A stretch of DNA of 30,129 bases from Acidaminococcus hominis (GTDB lineage Bacteria; Bacillota; Negativicutes; Acidaminococcales; Acidaminococcaceae), in assembly GCF_021044795.1 (NCBI RefSeq), contig NZ_JAJNOP010000028.1. One strand, 5' to 3'. Positions within the stretch are counted from its first letter, which is position 1; each line of letters starts with the position of its first letter. The notes under the pieces are model-generated. The model made no database searches. It saw nothing but the letters and a program-made list of their open reading frames with translations, and was not told the DNA's origin. A program made the translations under genes and the position numbers. Shown here in pieces: positions 23,518 to 30,129 of the stretch.

Positions 23518-24927
23518 ATGGCGGAAGAAAAGAAAAAAGGCTTCAAGCTCCATGCTCTGAACCCCATGGTCCTTCTGGGCATCATCATGTTCCTGGCTTT
23601 CCTGGCCTCTTACATCGTCCCGGCCGGGGAATACAGCCGGGTGATGAACCCCGTCCTCAACAAGGAAGTGGTGGATCCCGCCACCTTCCATTACATCCAG
23701 CAACAGCCGGTGAGCCCCTTCTATCTGTTCCAGTCCCTGACCCTGGGACTCCAGAACGCAGCGGAAATCATTTCTTTCCTGTTCATCATCGGGGGCATGT
23801 TTGCCATTATGGACGCTACCGGAGCCATTAACGCCGGACTGTCCAATGTGGTGGAAAAAATGAAGGGCCGGGAACTGATGATGATCCCGGTGTGCATGGT
23901 GCTTTTCAGCCTGCTGTCCGCCTTTGCCGGCTGTTTTGAAGAATTCCTGGCCTTCACCCCTCTGGTGATCGGGGTTTCCGTGGCCATGGGGTTCGATTCC
24001 CTCACCGCCATTGCCATTGTGTTCTGTGCGGCGTCGGTGGGGTATGCGGGAGCCATGACCAACCCCTTTACCATCGGGGTGGCCCAGGGCATTTGCGGTC
24101 TGCCCATGTTTTCCGGTATGGGACTCCGGGCTGTGCTGTTTGTGGTGATGAACATCGTAACCATTCCCTATGTGATGTGGTATGCCAACAAAGTCCGGAA
24201 GAATCCGGAACTGAGTACGGTCCGGGAAGAAGACCTGCTATACAACAGCCATCTGAAACTCCAGGAAACTCCAGTGATCACCCTCCGGCACAAACTGGTG
24301 CTGGTGCTGTTTGTGGCCACCATCGGTGCCGTGGTCCTGGGCGTACTGAAATTTGACTTCTACATCAACGAAATGGCCGGGCTGTTCCTGGTGTGCGGGA
24401 TCCTGGCCGGGATCATCGGGGGCCTGTCCTCCGGGGAAATCGCCGATGCTTTCCTGGCCGGCTGCAGCAACATGCTGTTCGCCAACCTGGTCATCGGCAT
24501 GTGCAACGCGGCGGTGCTGATCATGCAGAACGCCCATATTATGGATACGGTGATCCACTACATGGCCAGCCTGCTGAACGGGCTGCCGCCCACCCTCAGT
24601 GCCTGCGGCATGTTCATCGTCCAGGATCTGTTCAACGTGCTGGTGCCTTCCGGCAGCGGCAAGGCGGCCATTACCATGCCTCTGTTTGCCCCGCTGGCGG
24701 ATCTCATCGGGGTCACCCGGCAGACGGCTGTGCTGGCCTTCCAGATGGGGGATGCCTTTACCAACGTGTTTGCTCCCACCAGTGGGGAAGTGGTGGCCGC
24801 CTGTGCCATGGCCCACATCTCCTTCGGGAAATGGTTCCGCTGGCTGGCGCCTCTCTTTGCCATCTGGTGCGTGGTGGCCATGGTGTTCATGGTGATCGCC
24901 GTCCAGATCCACTATGGTCCGTTCTGA
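23518..24927 (+). CDS. YfcC-family permease
   Basis: 469 residues and about twelve membrane helices. It has the family blocks SYIVPAGEYSR near the start, AGAMTNPFTIGVAQGI near residues 180-195, and VLVPSGSGKAAITMP followed by DAFTNVFAPTSGEVVAACAM in the C-terminal half. YfcC proteins belong to the C4-dicarboxylate/basic-amino-acid antiporter group of the ion-transporter superfamily. AGGAG lies 9 bases before the start. It is translated with the dipeptidase 12 bp downstream. The likely role is uptake or exchange of amino acids or short peptides for the dipeptidase; the substrate is inferred. Confidence 0.9.
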   Translation: MAEEKKKGFKLHALNPMVLLGIIMFLAFLASYIVPAGEYSRVMNPVLNKEVVDPATFHYIQQQPVSPFYLFQSLTLGLQNAAEIISFLFIIGGMFAIMDATGAINAGLSNVVEKMKGRELMMIPVCMVLFSLLSAFAGCFEEFLAFTPLVIGVSVAMGFDSLTAIAIVFCAASVGYAGAMTNPFTIGVAQGICGLPMFSGMGLRAVLFVVMNIVTIPYVMWYANKVRKNPELSTVREEDLLYNSHLKLQETPVITLRHKLVLVLFVATIGAVVLGVLKFDFYINEMAGLFLVCGILAGIIGGLSSGEIADAFLAGCSNMLFANLVIGMCNAAVLIMQNAHIMDTVIHYMASLLNGLPPTLSACGMFIVQDLFNVLVPSGSGKAAITMPLFAPLADLIGVTRQTAVLAFQMGDAFTNVFAPTSGEVVAACAMAHISFGKWFRWLAPLFAIWCVVAMVFMVIAVQIHYGPF

Positions 24928-24942
24928 CAAGGAGGCAGTATG

Positions 24943-26424
24943 ATGGAAAAAGAAAATTTCGGCAGCCTGGAAGAACTGCTCCGGCATCCGGTGTTCCGGC
25001 ACTTTGCCCGAATCTGCCAGATCCCTCACCCTTCCTTTAAGGAAAAGGCCCTCAGCGATGCCCTGTTCCAGTGGGCCCGGGAAAAAGGCTATGCTGTCCG
25101 TCAGGATGAATGGAACAATGTGCTGCTGCGGAAGCTGGCTTCTCCCGGGTATGAAAACCGGCCGGGGGTCATGCTCCAGGCCCATCTGGACATGGTCTGC
25201 CAGAAGGCAAAGGGGGTGGAACACGACTTCCTGCAGGATCCCATCCATCTGGAACTGGAGGGGGATATCCTGTCCACCGGAGGGCGGACCACCCTGGGGG
25301 CCGATGACGGCATCGGGGTGGCGCTGGCTCTGGCCCTTTTGGAAGACGGGTCCTTTGCCCATCCGGAACTGGAAGTGCTGCTGACCACCGCCGAGGAAGA
25401 AGACCTTAGCGGGGCCCAGAATGTGGACGCCAGTGATTTTCGGTCCCATTACCTGGTGAACATCGACAATGCGGTGGAACGCCATTCGGTAACCGGCAGC
25501 TGCGGAGGCTTCGGGGTGAACTTCCACCTGCCGGTGACCTGGGAAGCGGTGCCGGAAGGGGCCCGGTTCTTCCATCTGAAGGTGGAAGGGCTCCAGGGAG
25601 GCCATTCAGGGGAAGACATCCACCGGGGCCGGGGAAACGCCAATATTTTCCTGATCCGGATGCTCCTGTCCGCCCGGAAAGAAATGCCCCTCCGGCTGTC
25701 TTCCCTTCATGGAGGCACCTTCCGACTGGCCATTCCCCGGGATGGGGAAGCGGTGGTGCTGGTGCCCCGGGGCAAGGAAGAAGCCTTCCTCCAGGCGGTG
25801 AACGCTGCAGCGGAAGAACTGCGCCGGGAATACAAGGCCGTGGCTGCCAATCTGAAGATTTCCGTGGAAGAGACCCAGGGACCGGACAACGGACTGGTGG
25901 TGTCCCGGGAAGTGACGGACAAGTTCATCCAGGTGCTGGTGCTGTCTCCCAACGGAATCTCGGAAATGAATGCCGCCGTGCCCGGGGTGGTCCAAAGCTC
26001 CGACAACCTGGGAGAAATCCGTCTGGAACGGGAACAGAACCGGCTGGTGGTGGTCTACGAGATCCGCACCTCCTTCCGGTCCAAGGCGGAATACATCTGG
26101 GATAAAATCCATCTCCTGGCCCAGATGGTGGGGGGGACCTGCGAGAAATTCGCCGCCTATCCCGGCTGGCCCCATGATCCGGATTCCCGGCTGACGCCCC
26201 TGGTCCAGCAGGTGTATGAGGAAACCTTTGGAGAAAAAATGGACGCCACTCCCATCCATTCCGGCCTGGAGTGCGGATGCCTGATCGAGAAGAAACCGGA
26301 CCTGGACGCCATCTCCCTGGGCCCCGACTGCTGGGACCTCCATTCTCCCCAGGAAAGGCTCAGCGTAAAGAGCACCATCAGGATGTATGAGTTTTTGAAG
26401 AAGCTTCTGGAACAAATTGCATAA
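24943..26424 (+). CDS. pepD: Aminoacyl-histidine dipeptidase (M20C)
   Basis: 493-residue zinc peptidase that splits Xaa-His and other dipeptides in the cytoplasm. Metal and catalytic motifs are intact: AHLDM (His81, Asp83 from the second ATG), GADDGIG with the bridging aspartate (about 119-125), TAEEED with the base and metal glutamates (about 149-154), NIDNA, and the late HSGLECG. The dimer-lid domain contains GGHSGEDIHRGRGNA. The ATG at 24943 is preferred over 24940 because GGAGG is then 7 bases away instead of 4. It is the last gene of the tetR-yfcC-pepD unit and fits transport plus breakdown of dipeptides. Confidence 0.95.
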   Translation: MEKENFGSLEELLRHPVFRHFARICQIPHPSFKEKALSDALFQWAREKGYAVRQDEWNNVLLRKLASPGYENRPGVMLQAHLDMVCQKAKGVEHDFLQDPIHLELEGDILSTGGRTTLGADDGIGVALALALLEDGSFAHPELEVLLTTAEEEDLSGAQNVDASDFRSHYLVNIDNAVERHSVTGSCGGFGVNFHLPVTWEAVPEGARFFHLKVEGLQGGHSGEDIHRGRGNANIFLIRMLLSARKEMPLRLSSLHGGTFRLAIPRDGEAVVLVPRGKEEAFLQAVNAAAEELRREYKAVAANLKISVEETQGPDNGLVVSREVTDKFIQVLVLSPNGISEMNAAVPGVVQSSDNLGEIRLEREQNRLVVVYEIRTSFRSKAEYIWDKIHLLAQMVGGTCEKFAAYPGWPHDPDSRLTPLVQQVYEETFGEKMDATPIHSGLECGCLIEKKPDLDAISLGPDCWDLHSPQERLSVKSTIRMYEFLKKLLEQIA

Positions 26425-26473
26425 AAAATGGGTGCTGCCCGTGTGTTTTTTCACACGGGCAGCACCCATTTTT
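26424..26473 (+). terminator. pepD terminator, GCTGCCCGTGTG hairpin copy B
   Basis: A perfect 22-bp stem (26424-26445 with 26452-26473) and T6 loop. It shares GCTGCCCGTGTG with copy A; the outer GGGT/ACCC pairs replace GGCT/AGCC. Confidence 0.9.
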
Positions 26474-26494
26474 GTCAGTGGTCAATGGTCAGCG
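26474..26494 (+). repeat. Three tandem 7-bp units overlapping a gene end
   Basis: GTCAGTG, GTCAATG, GTCAGCG. The second unit contains the stop codon of the minus-strand secreted protein, so the array supplies its last residues (ADH). Confidence 0.7.
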
Positions 26495-27378
26495 GCTGCT
26501 TTTTCCACGGCTGCCGGCAGGGTCACGTCTTTGCCCTGCTGGTAGTCGAACTGGAAGGCGAAGACCAGGGTGGAGCTTCCCAGCAGGCTGGTGAACATCT
26601 GCTGCTGCTCCGGGGTGATCTTTTTGGCCTTGGCGGCGGCATCCAGGATATAACCGCCGGTGGTCTGGAGCACCGGGGTCATGTCCATGCCCAGCCGTTT
26701 CACCCGCCAGGTTTTTTTATCCAGCACCACTGTGTAGGGCACGTCCTTTACCTGGGCCACCAGGGACTGGATCTGTTCTGCATCCTTCTGCTTTTTGAAT
26801 TCCGGATCCTGGGCCAGCTTATTGGCCAGCTTCTGGCCGTCCAGGGTGAATTCCAGGGTCTTTTCCCGGCTGGTTTCCTTGGTTACCTTGGCGGAAGACA
26901 GGTACTCCAGCAGTTCCTTTTCGGCTTTTTTGCTGTCCGGATTGGGCAGGAGAGGCAGGGTGTAGGGACGGACACTTTTGGCCCAGCCTTTGCCGCTGTT
27001 GATGTACTGGGTCAGCCGGCCTTTTTCCGCAAAGAAATAGGCGTCAATGGGCTGGCTGGCGGTCTGCTGGCCGGTGAGCAGGGTCAGCTCCCCGGTGCCG
27101 TGGAGATCTCCGCTGAGCTTTTCTATCCGGGTATTCTTTTTGTCGGTTTCTTCCACTCCGTTCCCGGTAAGGGACAGGTTCCCCACTCCGATGGGGCTGA
27201 ACAGGGTGCCCTTCATTTCGTACTGGATGTATTTTTCCTTGGCCATGACGCTCTGGACACGGACCATGTCTTTTACCACAGCCTTGTCTACGGGAGAAGC
27301 AGCCTGGGCCAGGGAGCCGGCGGAAAGCACCAGCAGCAGGGACAGGCCTGCTGCACGGATTTTCGATAACAATGCCAT
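26482..27378 (-). CDS. Secreted protein of unknown function (DUF6612-like)
   Basis: 298 residues with a clear Sec signal peptide (residues 1-26, ending AQA) and no lipobox cysteine. The mature part alternates charged, beta-strand-like stretches: KYIQYEMKGTLFSPIG, NLSLTGNGVEETDK, YINSGKGWAKSV, VVLDKKTWRVKRLGMDMTPV. This resembles LolA/LppX-fold proteins and the DUF6612 group that Firmicutes export. No catalytic motif is seen. GGAGG lies 7 bases before the ATG. It is convergent with pepD. The resemblance is by eye, the export is firm. Confidence 0.8.
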   Translation of the reverse strand: MALLSKIRAAGLSLLLVLSAGSLAQAASPVDKAVVKDMVRVQSVMAKEKYIQYEMKGTLFSPIGVGNLSLTGNGVEETDKKNTRIEKLSGDLHGTGELTLLTGQQTASQPIDAYFFAEKGRLTQYINSGKGWAKSVRPYTLPLLPNPDSKKAEKELLEYLSSAKVTKETSREKTLEFTLDGQKLANKLAQDPEFKKQKDAEQIQSLVAQVKDVPYTVVLDKKTWRVKRLGMDMTPVLQTTGGYILDAAAKAKKITPEQQQMFTSLLGSSTLVFAFQFDYQQGKDVTLPAAVEKAAADH

Positions 27379-27554
27379 AAAAAAAGCCTCCTTTTCAGAT
27401 CAACGTCTGTTTGTTCCTTATTCTATCTTCTTAGGATGTCACATTCAAGGAGGAAAGTCAAAGGAAAAAGTTTTCAACTTTTCGGGAAGAACCGGTGCGA
27501 AGGCCGGGGGATATGGTATCATGACAGCAGATAACTGGAAAAGGAGAGGATACC

Positions 27555-28085
27555 ATGAACAACGAAGTACTGGAAGCCATGCAGCTCCGCAGGAGCATCC
27601 GCAGTTTCAAACCGGACCCGGTGACGGAAACCGATCTTCAGGAAATCATCAAGGCAGGGCTCTATGCCCCCAGCGGCAGAGGCAGCCAGGATACCATCAT
27701 CCTGGCCATTACCAACCCGGCCATGGTGAAGCGGCTGAGCCGGCTGAACTGTGAAATCGGCGGCTGGGCTCCGGATTTCGATCCTTTTTACGGGGCACCG
27801 GCTGTGCTCATCGTACTGGCGGACAAGACGAAGCCCACGGAAGTGTATGACGGGTCCCTGGTCATGGGGAATCTGATGCTGGCCGCCCATTCTCTGGGCC
27901 TGGGCAGCTGCTGGATCCATCGGGCCAAGGAAGAATTCGAACGGCCGGAAGGCAAAGCCCTGCTGAAAACCCTGGGTATCACCGGCGAATGGGAAGGCAT
28001 CGGCCACTGCGCAGTGGGCTATGTAAAGGGAGATATCCCTATCGCCCCCCTGCGGAAGGAACATCGGGTGTATTGGATGAAATAA
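27555..28085 (+). CDS. Nitroreductase-family flavoprotein
   Basis: 176 residues. It has the FMN-binding start MQLRRSIRSFKPDPVTETDL (9-28), then a central APSGRGSQDT, and AAHSLGLGSCWIHRAKEEF followed by GHCAVGYVKGD near the end, all typical of the short nitroreductase/oxidoreductase group. It probably uses FMN and NAD(P)H, in the cytoplasm; the physiological acceptor is unknown. AGGAG lies 8 bases before the ATG. It converges on the flavodoxin-ferredoxin gene and shares a bidirectional terminator with it. Redox partnership with that neighbour is possible but unproved. Confidence 0.92.
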   Translation: MNNEVLEAMQLRRSIRSFKPDPVTETDLQEIIKAGLYAPSGRGSQDTIILAITNPAMVKRLSRLNCEIGGWAPDFDPFYGAPAVLIVLADKTKPTEVYDGSLVMGNLMLAAHSLGLGSCWIHRAKEEFERPEGKALLKTLGITGEWEGIGHCAVGYVKGDIPIAPLRKEHRVYWMK

Positions 28086-28113
28086 GGAGCATATTGCAGA
28101 GGCAATATGCTCC
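28086..28113. other. Perfect hairpin without T tract
   Basis: GGAGCATATTGC (28086-28097), AGAG, GCAATATGCTCC (28102-28113). It starts directly after the nitroreductase stop. Confidence 0.7.
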
Positions 28114-28128
28114 GGTCGCGGGTCGCGA
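28114..28128 (+). repeat. Two tandem 7-bp units (GGTCGCG)
   Basis: GGTCGCG repeated exactly at 28114-28120 and 28121-28127, between two hairpins. It keeps the 7-bp period of the GTCANNG arrays but a different sequence. Confidence 0.55.
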
Positions 28129-28129
28129 C

Positions 28130-28161
28130 AAAAGGGGTGCTGCGTCAGCAGCACCCCTTTT
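28130..28161. terminator. Bidirectional terminator between nitroreductase and EFR1 genes
   Basis: A4, GGGGTGCTGC (28134-28143), loop GTCA, GCAGCACCCC (28148-28157), T4. It belongs to the GGTGCTGC hairpin family; the EFR1 stop codon touches it. Confidence 0.85.
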
Positions 28162-28990
28162 AAAATACTTCCGATTCCGCAGTCCTCTGGTAATTCTTCT
28201 CCAGCATGGCTTTGTGGGAGAGAAAGCGGGGATCGTCGAAATATTTGGCTCCTTTGGGACAGTATTTGATGCAGGCCTGGCATTTGATGCAGATGCCGGG
28301 GACTTCATCGGTGTTTTCCGGATTGATGGACCCCATGGGACACACCTGGGCGCATTTGCCGCAGTGATCGCATTTGGCCAGGTCCGTTTGGGGCTTGGCT
28401 TTCAGGAACTTGGCAGGCTGGCCGTCTTCTCCCAGAGGGATGTAGTAGGGGGCCACCGGGGCGTCTCCGTTGATGCTCACTCTTTCCAGAGGCTCTCCGC
28501 TCCGGAGTTTTCCTTCCACCCGGTCCAGCAGTTCCTGGAATTTTTCTTTGTCCTGAACTGTGGGATGATCCCGGCCGATAGCGGCAAAGGCGTGGGGAGC
28601 GGCAAAGGCACCGGCAGCGAACACCCGGAAATCCTTCTTTTCCAGTTCATCCCGAAGTTCCGTCAGAGAGCTGTCGTAACTCCGGTTGCCGAAGGTCACC
28701 AGGGCCACAGCCGGGGTCTTGTTTTCCGGATCTCCGGAAAACAGCTGCTGGACAAAGGGCAGGGCTTTGTTGGGAATCCGGCCGGCATAGGTGGGCATCC
28801 CGAAGATCACCAGGGTGGCGGGACCGAAGGTATGGAGAGTCTGCTGATCCTGGGGCAGGGTGAAGGAATGATGGGACAGGGTGACCCCTTCTGCCTGGAA
28901 ACGGCGGGCCAGCTGTTCCCCGAATTCCCGGACCAGGGCTTCCGTCTGACCGGTGGGACTGAAAGAAATGGCGGCAATATGGGTAATCAA
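28160..28990 (-). CDS. EFR1-family flavodoxin-ferredoxin fusion
   Basis: About 276 residues. A flavodoxin-like N-terminal domain (FMN loop SFSPTGQTE near 9-17) is followed by two CxxCxxCxxxCP clusters, CDHCGKCAQVCP and CIKCQACIKYCP, which bind two [4Fe-4S] centres. It should carry electrons between flavin and ferredoxin partners. The start is unusual: there is no ATG. A TTG at 28990 lies 8 bases after AGGGAGG and gives (M)ITHIAAISFSPTGQ; a TTG at 28996 is too close, at 2 bases. Similar proteins in anaerobes start just before the FMN loop, which supports 28990. It faces the nitroreductase gene tail to tail. Confidence 0.9.
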   Translation of the reverse strand: MITHIAAISFSPTGQTEALVREFGEQLARRFQAEGVTLSHHSFTLPQDQQTLHTFGPATLVIFGMPTYAGRIPNKALPFVQQLFSGDPENKTPAVALVTFGNRSYDSSLTELRDELEKKDFRVFAAGAFAAPHAFAAIGRDHPTVQDKEKFQELLDRVEGKLRSGEPLERVSINGDAPVAPYYIPLGEDGQPAKFLKAKPQTDLAKCDHCGKCAQVCPMGSINPENTDEVPGICIKCQACIKYCPKGAKYFDDPRFLSHKAMLEKNYQRTAESEVF

Positions 28991-29055
28991 GAACAAGGCC
29001 TCCCTAAAGAACTGAATTTTCAGCCAATGGATTTTCTTTTTATCATACCCTATTT

Positions 29056-29340
29056 TCAGGAGAAAAGCCAGTGCCAGGGCCTTCCTTTCAAAAAATTTGC
29101 TACCGGTCCCGGAAATGGCCTACGTTGAGGATAGTAATTTTTCTTGTAAAATGATAGTACTGTTGAAACAGCATGCCGTAAAAATGACTCGTAGCCAGTA
29201 CCATCTTTCTCCAGTATTTGAACATCCCCAGTGTTTGTATTAATTGAAATACGCCCATAGGAATTATGGTTTTCTCCAATGGTGGTGTATTTATAAATTG
29301 CAATGCTGTTTGTCATTTTTTCCAATAAAAGTTCTATCAT
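29056..29340 (-). CDS. Small protein of unknown function, 3' end suspicious
   Basis: 94 residues starting MIELLLEKMTNSIAIYKYTT. GGAGGGAGG 8 bases before the ATG is an excellent ribosome site, so it is probably expressed or was. I recognise no family. Codon use is AT-rich up to about residue 70 (LSFYKKNYYPQ), then changes to core-like GC-rich text (RRPFPGPVANFLKGRPWHW). The native end may thus have been lost at a junction near 29120. It lies in a junk zone beside a phage fragment and an IS. Confidence 0.5.
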   Translation of the reverse strand: MIELLLEKMTNSIAIYKYTTIGENHNSYGRISINTNTGDVQILEKDGTGYESFLRHAVSTVLSFYKKNYYPQRRPFPGPVANFLKGRPWHWLFS

Positions 29341-29447
29341 TTTTCTATCCTCCCTCCTAATATTTGCTAATCACCTTGAGTTTACCCCAAATATTTTTCA
29401 AACGCAACTGCTTGCAGCTCTCCTGATAGTAAGGATTGTAACCGGCT

Positions 29448-30017
29448 TCACGCCCCTCTCAGTCCAGCCAGCACAGCATCCGTAAACCCATCCATCAGAT
29501 CATCCAGATCGGCGGCATTGTTGATGTCCCCGTAGTTATTGAACGTGGTGTTCATTTCCCGGCTGTCCGTGGATTCGCTGGAATTTGTGAGGCCTTCGGC
29601 AATGCTGTCAAACACCGCCCGGTTAAGAGGCAGGGCCACTTCATCCCCGGCATCCCCCAGGACCCCGACCAGAGGTCTTGTAAAATACCCGCCTTTGGCG
29701 TACTTGGGAGTTTTCGCTCCTCCGGCTGTTCCAGCCGCGGTATTGGTGGCTGCCGCTGCCATGCCAATGCCTACTGCTGCGGAGGTACCTCCGGTCAGAA
29801 GGCCTGTAGCGATGGGACCTGCAGAGGGGTCGATGACCAGTTTCAGCCAAGCCGCGGGAGCTAGGGCCCCCGCTGCTGCCGTTCCCTGAGCCACCGTCTT
29901 GGCTGCACTGGCCGCGTTCAATTTATCTCCGAATAAGGCCGTCACCAGCATCCCGGAAAGCATCTGGGAAAAATAACTGGCAATGGTTTTCAGCATGGCC
30001 TTCCCCAAATTGGTATG
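29448..30017 (-). pseudogene. C-terminal fragment of a phage tail tape-measure protein
   Basis: The frame is open from 30017 (TAG just before) with no good start; the first codon ORF callers use is TTG at 30008. The sequence MLKTIASYFSQMLSGMLVTA, a long Ala/Gly-rich stretch, and KYAKGGYFTRPLVGVLGDAG then DEVALPLNR are the usual tail of a phage tape-measure protein. Tape-measure proteins are many hundreds of residues, so this ~185-residue piece is only the end. The break coincides with the IS start on the other strand. It is a prophage remnant; no other phage gene is in view. Confidence 0.8.
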
Positions 30018-30129
30018 CTATGAATAAAGTAGACTGGCATATAGTTAAACCTCCTGGATTCGTTGAAAGGAGAGTATGTAAAATGTCTATATCGAAAGTC
30101 AGTGCAGAGGATAAATTAAAGGCTGTCAA
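30018..30129 (+). mobile_element. Left end of an insertion sequence (partial)
   Basis: The DNA between the broken tape-measure frame and the transposase start is AT-rich and ends at the window edge. Where the terminal inverted repeat lies cannot be fixed without the other end. The tape-measure frame is interrupted here, as expected for insertion. Confidence 0.5.
30083..30129 (+). CDS. Transposase OrfA-like, start only
   Basis: AGGAGAG lies 8 bases before ATG 30083. The 15 visible codons MSISKVSAEDKLKAV resemble the N-terminus of helix-turn-helix OrfA proteins of the IS3 group (SAEDKLKAV pattern). Cut by the window edge, so the class is tentative. Confidence 0.5.
   Translation, partial: MSISKVSAEDKLKAV

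Noticed and set aside
24238..25605. 455-codon minus-strand frame across yfcC and pepD
   Set aside because: It spans two real genes on the other strand and reads as His/Gln-rich noise.

Overview
The window looks like a chromosome segment from an anaerobic gut Negativicute, most likely Acidaminococcus or a close relative. This is inferred from content: a three-lysine Glu dehydrogenase with a strong promoter, murI, NiaR, a DUF3870 protein, a YfcC-type permease with PepD, and a GC-rich core with many long perfect terminator hairpins. No rRNA or other marker is present, so genus level is inference.

Layout. (1) 1-5.8 kb is visibly more AT-rich than the rest. It holds a frame-disrupted permease cut by the window edge, an RpiR regulator, a LysR regulator, and a two-gene operon (SLC13-type anion permease plus metallo-beta-lactamase-fold hydrolase) whose promoter carries an inverted repeat over the -35 box. 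(2) 6.1-7.9 kb: a secreted type-B carboxylesterase whose last codons run into foreign DNA. (3) 7.86-15.11 kb: a genomic island, all on the minus strand. It carries two overlapping large serine recombinases, a SHOCT-like small protein, an HTH/zinc-ribbon protein split by two frameshifts, a Vsr endonuclease split by one frameshift, and an LlaJI/McrBC-type restriction pair (McrC-like nuclease and McrB-like GTPase). (4) At 15.11 kb the 5' part of mcrB and the 5' part of an AEC permease are both missing head to head, which is a deletion scar. (5) 15.9-29 kb: GC-rich core with recQ, gdhA, a DUF3870 gene, murI behind a structured leader, niaR, an EamA exporter divergent from a TetR regulator with a clear double operator, yfcC-pepD, a secreted lipoprotein-carrier-like protein, a nitroreductase and an EFR1 flavodoxin-ferredoxin. 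(6) 29.06-30.13 kb: a junk zone with a small AT-rich orphan gene, the end of a phage tape-measure gene, and the start of an IS transposase.

How the parts relate. gdhA, the YfcC/PepD pair and the electron-transfer proteins fit an amino-acid fermenter. The island looks like a restriction cassette brought in by serine recombinases and now decaying: no DNA methyltransferase remains in view although Vsr normally accompanies one, and four genes in or beside the island are truncated or frameshifted. Between core genes there is a family of related terminator hairpins, several followed by short arrays of a 7-bp repeat (GTCANNR). The two best copies show compensated stem changes. The most unusual items are the island with its 13-bp direct repeats, the double-truncation scar, the hairpin/heptamer family, and the murI leader RNA.
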